A stretch of 64,000 nucleotides of DNA from Conoideocrella luteorostrata (Eukaryota > Ascomycota > Sordariomycetes > Hypocreales > Clavicipitaceae), in the NCBI GenBank assembly GCA_032433595.1, contig JASWJB010000087.1:1-64000 (forward strand). The letters run 5' to 3'. This document shows, in pieces, positions 57,243 through 64,000 of this stretch. Within the stretch, counting starts at the first letter, position 1, and the number at the start of each line of letters is the position of its first letter. A program made the translations under genes and the position numbers. Under the pieces are notes generated by a model, which ran no database searches, was not told the DNA's origin, and saw nothing but the letters and a program-made list of their open reading frames with translations.

Positions 57243-59255
57243 GCAGTGGATCCCTACTTGACTGGTAACGATAATACGTCAATTCACAACTACGGTGGAC
57301 TAACGACGATGAAAACTATGATGGATGATGAGTGGGACAGGAAACACTGCTGGCGCAGGATTTCAAAAGGCATGTTTTGAAGGGAGAATAATTGAGATCT
57401 GGTATCCCATGTATTTGCAGAATGGATTTCTTAGTGTATCTTGTGAGGAAAGTAGCTGCTTTTCACTTTGCAAGTGTTTCTATAGCTGAATTAATAAGTG
57501 GTTTTTCATACAACTATTTGTTTCCTTTTGTCTATAAGTGATTTGATCTTATTAGGTCTTTACGGAGTATGTACTTGGATGTAAGTCGAAAGTGGGGCCT
57601 TGAGGTTTATTGCGCAGTGAAAATCAAGTCACCCGGGGACAGACAAGATAGGTCGCTCTATTTTTGTCGCTGGAGCCGGAGCCGGAGCTGAATTTGCCAA
57701 ACCTACCATACGGTTGGGGCATGCTGGGTGGTGGTTTCGAAGGGGTACTTCGCCACGAGGAGATGTTTCTTCCTTGTAGGTGGTGCGACGTCGATGAGAC
57801 GCGGGTGGATGCGGCATGGAGCCACGCTCACGAACGGGTGTCCCATGGCGTTCGGTAGCGAGGATGATGCGTGTAAAGGGGAATGGGGGATGGATGAGTC
57901 CCCGGGGGGGAGTTTACTCTGGGTATTGTGGATGATGGCGGTGAATGAGGTGTTCGAGGACGCAGTCTTACGGAATGCCATTCTGCTGGTTGTGGATGGA
58001 AGGTAACTGGTGGGACGGTAGCTGGGGTTCGCTGCGCAGTGCTGCCCCAACGCGAAATTTACACACTGTAGGAACAAAACAGCAAGTTAAAAACAAGGCA
58101 AAAATTGTTATTTTTATAGGATATAGTTCTCAAGGAAGAGGAGTAATATAGGAGGCGATGTGTTCTGGGAATAGCCTGCGTGTTCTACGACTTGTGAGCA
58201 GGTGTTGCAGCCGATATTGGCTTAGGTACGGAGGACCTAGCAGTACCGAGCCACCACTTCTACACGAATTTAACTAACTAGTTAGTTGTTTCTTGGCTCG
58301 GAATTGCTGGAGGCCCACTGTACTCCGTACTCCGCAGTTAGTTAGTCGGTTAACCGGTGGAGCCATTCGTTGAAGAAACAATAAGAATAAGGGACGAGTT
58401 CAGTGCCTGAGCAATGCCGCCTTAACTCTACTGAAGGAGGTAGGGGTTGCTAATTTATTTTTAGCGCATTAGTAGATCTGCACGCACTTGAGCTTACTCA
58501 GCTGTCTAAGTGTATTTAATGCTTTGTGGTACGCTTTGCCACGGTACACTCTACTCCGTATTCAGGTTGTTGGCCAATGCTCTCCGGCAGGGTGCTCCGA
58601 ATGGAGCTTGTATCTGTGTTGTCACGCATCGAGATGAGTCCATAAAGGACGAAAGAAAGAGGAAAAAAAGAAGCTTCTTCTTCTTCTTCTTCTTTTTTTA
58701 TTATTTTATTATTTTTTTGGATGATGAAAGACATCTATGCCCACCTGAATCATGGCGTAGATTTGTCTACTCTTGCCGTCCGTGTTCTCGCAGTCCCTGG
58801 TATCCATACACTGCTCAGATGTCGACGTCTACGACTTACCTGCTTTTATATACTCTAATAGTTATTAAAAAATTATATGCGCAGGGTAACCGCATTGCTA
58901 TTAATGTCGACAACATGAAATTGATCGCTTTCGCTTGTCTCTTGGCCAGAGCCATGCTCGCCGCTCCAGTTTTCCATCGCTTAATTAGGGGGGGGTAGAG
59001 TCCTGGATGGTGGCTGGGCTTACACGGGGCGCCAAAGTCCTAGACTTGGCCCAAGCGGCTTCACCTCCACCTCCACCCTTGCTGCACGTTCATAGGCGCC
59101 AGTCAGCATGATATGAGCTGTTCGAGTTAGCACCAGCTAGTTTCGCAACTTAGTTATCAGCTGCAGCCTTGACGACTATTCGACGTCAGCTTGCGACTGG
59201 CTCTTTTCCTCAGCCACCTGTTGGTCAATACCGCCGACACGTGGACATTGTAGGA
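57243..59255. other. Intergenic with a signal-peptide-like micro-ORF
   Basis: About 2 kb. At 58915-58998 a 27-codon ORF reads MKLIAFACLLARAMLAAPVF and stops after a few more residues. It looks like a signal peptide cut short by a G-rich run and may be the start of a lost secreted-protein gene. A (TTC)n tract lies at about 58676-58694 and TACTCCGTA copies at 57561, 58321 and 58552. Nothing else seen. Confidence 0.4.
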
Positions 59256-61554
59256 ATGGGTCGTCTATTACAAAGACCTCGCATCGTCGAAGCAGAAAGA
59301 GCCTGGAGAGCCCATGTTAGAGAACAAGAGAGGGTATGTTGGGAGTATCCAGATGTTGAAGGCTTCCTGCTTATTTATATATTGTAGGAAGAACAACAGG
59401 TATGTGAGATGTCCGGCCGAGACAAGCAAAGTGAACCTTTGTTGCTAAACCGGATCTGTGCTTTGGCAGCGATTATCCGATATTGTAAGTCATGCGCAGT
59501 TCTGAAGTTGAGTACTATACGCTTATGCAAAGCACTTTACTCTAGAGAGATTCAAACGATACTTGGGAGTATCTTGTTGATAACGGCTTTGCGGAAGGCC
59601 TGTTTCGGCAATTAAACAGGTCAAATAACCTCCTTGAGTATCCGTCTGTATCAGAGTTGTGCGAACACTGTCGTGGCATAGATCTAAATTGCCCGGTCAG
59701 GCTCTCATTGGCTCAGAAGACGTCGCAAAGATGTGACCTTTGCCGATTGCTCGCTAATCGCTTTGAAGGTTGGGGTGATGAAACCGAAATCCATCTCCTT
59801 AACAGTCGGTCTCGTCTGAGAATTTGTGCTGCACCAGGTTTGTGGATTATTATTCCTGCATCCAGGATCAATCCGATCCAAGGGGCTGATTAAATCTCTC
59901 TCAGGAACCGGAGAAGCACGCAAAGACATTCAAATTGGATTTCCGGCACTGCCAAGAGCAGGGAGCCCTGCCCATTTCGACTTACTACGCGAGTGGCTTC
60001 GAGTCTGCGACGAGGACCACAAACCGCTCAGATGTCGCCTAAAATCCAAACCCGAGAACCTCCCCACTAGGGTCCTCGATGTTGGCGATGGAGAGGATTT
60101 CCATTTCCTGAGACTTTGTGAGCCCAAGCCTGGACAGGGGATAGAGTATATTGCTCTCTCGCATTCTTGGGGCAAGCTATCTCCAGAGCAAAAAAGCACT
60201 TTCTGCACAAACGCCGCTAATGTCGGAGCCAGGCATGTCGGGTTTGATATTGACAAATTGCCGCAGGCGTTCAAAGACGCAATCCATGTGACGCGACGGC
60301 TCCAGAAACGATATCTTTGGATCGACTCCCTCTGCATTGTCCAAGATGACGAAAGTGATTGGGAATTGGAATCCCGACGAATGGAGGCAGTATTCGACAA
60401 TGCATACTGCACAATCGCGGCAACCTCTGCCAAAGATTGCACAGTAGGTTTTCTTAACACACAACCAACGAAACAGCAATGTATCAAGGTGCCCACCTCC
60501 TCCCATGGCCAAGTGTTCATCTGCGAGACCACCGATGATTTCGACAGGGATGTGGAGGATGGCATCCTGAACAAGCGAGCGTGGGTGTTGCAAGAAAGAG
60601 CGCTGTCATGCCGAACCATACATTTCACCGACAGCCAGACGTATTGGGAGTGTGGCGTCGGTGTGCGCTGCGAATCACTTACTCATATGCGCAAGTAAGT
60701 TGAACCACTAGAGACCTCTCCCCCATGTAGTCCTATCACCATGAACATGCCAATAACCCGAGGTTTACCATTTCTCTCCCAAAAAATCAACGTCGTTTCG
60801 TATGCCCTGACACTCATATTTCCCCAGCTCGAAAGCACTCTTCCTAGGAGACCCGGATTTCCCAGAGTCTGTTCGATGGCGACGATATGAAGATCAAGTC
60901 TCTCTTTTCCAATTTCTCTGCTCAAGATACTCGGCACTCGGCCTTTCAGTGAGAACCGACAGGGCCGTAGCGATTTCCGGACTCCAAGAGAGGGTGGCGG
61001 GCGTCTTCGCAAGTGTTGCCAGGTATGGCGTTTTTGAGAAGTATCTGCACAGGTCCCTTCTGTGGCAACGATCAGCACGCGCAGAGCTGGAGCCCATATC
61101 GTACCAGAACAATAGTGTGCCATCTTGGTCTTGGATGGCATATCATGGAAAGATCGAGTACATGCATATTCCGTTTGGGGACGTAGAATGGGTCCAGGAT
61201 ATCAGGTTCATGGAAAGAACCTTAACAGCCGAGGTGCAAATCTTCTACAATTGGGACTGGCTTGCATTCAACCCGAATGGAGGGGCCGTGAGAAAAATGG
61301 GCAGCTGTACTAGCATTCAGCTGATATATGACGAGGAACAATCCGCAGACTCGGAAGATCGGGGACCTGTTCTATATTTCGTGGCTCTCGGGAGGGAGCC
61401 GGAGCCGGATCAATTTACCTTCGGTTTCGACCCACGATGCTACGGCTTGATTGTTACTCCGCGACAAGACCTACCAGACACGTATAAGAGGATAGGGGTT
61501 GGATATTTCCCAAAGAGCCGATTGCACATACAAGGTCAGGGATGTATTACTTGA
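59256..61554 (+). CDS. HET-domain protein (heterokaryon-incompatibility type)
   Basis: Proposed six-exon model: 59256-59333, 59388-59399, 59470-59484, 59546-59837, 59905-60694, 60828-61554, giving 637 residues. The last three exons are certain in outline. They carry an N-terminal Cys-rich part (LCEHCRGIDLNCPVRLSL; RCDLCRLLANRF) and then the HET domain at about 210-360: YIALSHSWGKLSPEQ, YLWIDSLCIVQDDESDWELE and AVFDNAYCTIAATSAKDCTV. The C-terminal half is conserved-looking (QNNSVPSWSWMAYHGKIEYM). The first three exons are inferred. They rest on two micro-exons of 12 and 15 nt, all in phase 0, joining AWRAHVREQER to EEQQ, RLSDI and RDSNDTWEYL. HET domains trigger cell death after non-self recognition in hyphal fusion. 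No partner such as an NLR or ankyrin gene is visible beside it. Confidence 0.85.
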
Positions 61555-62528
61555 CTGCCCATAAGTAGGACTGATGGCGCAAACTCACTGAGGTAAGATT
61601 AATCTGTTAGGCGTGGCCCAAGTGTGATGAAGGAAAGAGTCAAACAAGATCCTGGGCCTTCATGGCCATGACCAGAATTGGTTCCTCCCACGGCCGTACT
61701 GGGCGAGTTTACTGCTGTGGAGAAGACAGTCTTTACGTGTACGCAGCGGCCGGAATGCCTCAGAGTTTCGGAGGGGGGCAACGCTGGTGTGGAACATTTT
61801 GCGCTGCGCCAGACCACGTTGCGAGAGGCACGAGGCTAGCTGCAGGGCACTGTTGAGTAGAGAACACCATTGACATGCATTTTGTACTGGTGAACATTAA
61901 TCGGTATCTTGGTCAACTAGAGCCGCGGTGTCCAGACAGCCAGGCAGAAAGACCGCTGTGAACAGAGATGCAGTGACCCCACTAACCAGAAGTGCAGGTG
62001 CAAATCGCGGGGTCAAAGTTGGTGGACGCCCGCTGCGCCTGGCAGAATGGGTCTGGGCTATGCCGCTAGCATATATCTACTCCATAGCTCAGCCATCTTT
62101 TATACGTAACAGTTAGACATAGCTAGCCTATAATATCAATGACGGTTTAATTTCATTTTATGTACGGAGTACTATAAACGTATACACGCCCCTTTATAGA
62201 CAACGTATTATAAATTTATAATTATTGGATTCCAAATGCGTAGTGTTAGGCATGTACGGGCTTAGCAGCATTCTTCCTTTCCAGAGCCTCCGCCAAGGTG
62301 CCACTGTATGCGTGCACTTTGGGGGAAGGACTTCACAGACGACCGTGCTTCTGCTGTACTTGCTTCGCTCACTTTCATCAATGTCTCGTCCAAGCTGCGG
62401 ATAATGAGGAGACGCCCCTTTAAATTTGGCTCTGACTAACTAACCATTCATCTTGATAGAGCAGTCACTTCGCCCAGAGAGCACGTACTTTGCATTCCTT
62501 CTCTCCGGACGACGCCAAAGACTCGCAA
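61555..62528. other. Intergenic between convergent accessory genes
   Basis: A/T-rich in the middle (62120-62230), one TACGGAGTA copy at 62163. ORFs at 61599-61856 and 61928-62116 have no recognisable content. Confidence 0.5.
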
Positions 62529-64000
62529 CTATTCTATCTTGCTGAATAGAACCGTGCCCTCGTGCATGCCTCGACTGTGAAAATCGATCTTAAGCCCAGC
62601 CACTTTGCCATCGACGCCAATCTCGAACTGGCCAGCGAAAAAGTACACATTGTCAGCGCCGTCAGCCTGCTCGGCATAGATGGTCCAGTAGTCTCCCGAT
62701 GCGTGCTCCAGGCGAAGCTGATGGTCGAACAACAATTCCGGGCGGTTCGCAACAAGGGCTGTCTTGTTTGCATGATGCGGATGGCGCTCTTCAAAGAGCC
62801 GAAACGTCCCGTGGCCCTGGCTCCGGTACACTCCCTCCAGTGCGCCGACACTAACTGTAGGTGGCTGTGGATTTCTAGCTCTGTTGGGGAAGAGAATCTC
62901 GGTTGCATTTTTCAAGTCGCGCTCCATCTTCTCTTCGACTTGTCTGTATCTACATGAGTTGGGGGGTTAGCGTTTTAAAAAAAAAAAAAAGCACTGCTAG
63001 GGGATAGTATCCTGAAGCTCAGAAACGCACTTTTTGTCCACGTCCTCACGATCACTGTCTGGGACTTCAAGCTTGTCCGCCATTATTTTCTGCACAATGA
63101 TCTCCTCGGCGTAGTTGGATGTCCTGGCTCCGTTGGCGAACACGACAACGCCGTATTTCAGATCGGGAAACCAGTATACTAGAGAGCCATAGGTCCTTGT
63201 GGAGCCATCGTGCCAATAAGCTACTGCACCATGAAAAGTTGTACGCATCCAGCCAAGACCATAAAGAGCTATATCGTCAGGTCCAGGCTGTACGTTAAAT
63301 CTGGGTGTCCTGATGTCCCTGTGTGCAGCCTTGGAAAACGGCGCTGTCTCATGGACCAGGCATTGCACCCATTTGGCGAAGTCGACCACGGTTGAAATGA
63401 TGCCGCCGGCACCACTGGCGGTGACTGCGTCAAAGAAGGGCATCTCTTTATATTTTTGGTCCTCTTCCACCCAGAGGTAGCTCTTGGCCAAGTCTACCGG
63501 TGCCTTTTTCGCGTCTTGCAAGTCCATGTAGGTCGTCTTCATCCCCAGAGGGTCCCAAATGAGCTCCCGTAGGACGTCTCCCAGCCATTTGCCCGTCACC
63601 GTCTCGATGACATGCGACAAAGAAACGTACATGAGGTTGCAGTAATGCCACTCAACCCGCGGCTCCAGATTCATAGGGAGGTTTCTGAGGTTGCGCACGA
63701 CATCCCTCAGAGTGGTGGCCGTGCCGTTTATCTCCCGATGCCAGGAGACATCATGGCCTGGCAGTCCGGTGCGATGACTCACTGCATCATCGAGAGTGAC
63801 ATGAGCTGTGGCCCACTCATCCTGGAGGATGAAATCGTCCCGGATAATGGAAGAAATGGGCGTGTTCCACCCTCGGAGCAGTTCCGGGGCGGCTCTGGAG
63901 TCGATTAACTGCGCAAGTGCAGCTGCCGTGTGTGCCTTGGAGTTCGATCCCACGTAGTAGAGCGTCTCTGGTGTTGCGGCTGTGTCTGGGAAAGACGCGA
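62529..64000 (-). CDS. Serine beta-lactamase-like (class C/LACTB-type) hydrolase, 5' end beyond window
   Basis: Two visible exons: 63031-64000 (continues past the right edge) and 62529-62949, joined over an 81 bp intron (62950-63030) that restores DVDKKYRQVEEKMERD. The three active-site motifs of the family are present: S-x-x-K as GSNSKAHTAAALAQL (about nt 63940), Y-x-N as EWHYCNLMYVSLSH, and H-x-G as YWHDGSTRTYGSLVYW. Further core segments are DEWATAHVTLDDAVSHRTGL and YGVVVFANGARTSNYAEE. The C-terminal 130 residues form a beta-rich lipocalin-like extension (LEGVYRSQGHGTFRL; NVYFFAGQFEIGVDG), common in fungal members. These enzymes are usually esterases, amidases or transacylases, some in polyketide pathways. 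Substrate unknown. The intron carries a 16 nt poly-T run. Confidence 0.92.

Noticed and set aside
1..64000. CRISPR arrays, operons with ribosome binding sites, or phage genes
   Set aside because: The repeats seen are plain tandem repeats without spacers, and the spliced genes show a eukaryotic nuclear genome.

Overview
The window is nuclear DNA of a filamentous ascomycete, most likely a Sordariomycete of the order Hypocreales. Genes are interrupted by short GT...AG introns of about 55-160 bp. Lineage-typical families are present: a Zn2Cys6 regulator, a HET-domain protein, a BIM1-like copper protein, an Egh16-like secreted protein and a class I CPD photolyase. There is one intron-bearing tRNA gene. 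Genus-level placement (for example a clavicipitaceous insect or nematode associate) is only an inference.

Left part (1-25 kb): a partial GAL80-like oxidoreductase runs off the left edge. It is followed by a 3.6 kb stretch holding a nearly full-length but dead CYP52-type cytochrome P450 on the minus strand. Then come MTC1, a large acidic/basic nuclear protein, ribosomal protein uL14 (RPL23), a possible degenerate gene, tRNA-Lys(CUU), a Zn2Cys6 transcription factor, the splicing factor Cactin and a forkhead transcription factor.

Middle (26-33 kb): about 7 kb without a convincing gene, rich in simple repeats. It includes a 31-unit TTCTG/TCCTG array and several clustered copies of the 9-mer TACTCCGTA, a motif that recurs about 20 times between genes across the window.

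Genome-maintenance block (32.9-41.9 kb): an XLF/Nej1-type end-joining factor, a CPD photolyase and SLX4 lie within 9 kb, with ribosomal protein eS21 between the last two. The first pair is divergent and eS21/SLX4 share a roughly 400 bp promoter.

Right part (42.5-64 kb): a NUDT19-like Nudix hydrolase with a peroxisomal C-terminus, a GPI-anchored BIM1-like protein, a divergent non-RD kinase, a conserved-looking protein of unknown function, and an Egh16-like secreted protein. After these come an accessory pair, a HET-domain protein and a serine beta-lactamase-like hydrolase that runs off the right edge. Most genes are housekeeping or regulatory. The two secreted proteins with a predicted N-terminal histidine and the HET/hydrolase end look like the environment- and self-recognition-facing part. 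I saw no complete transposon, CRISPR array or rRNA gene.
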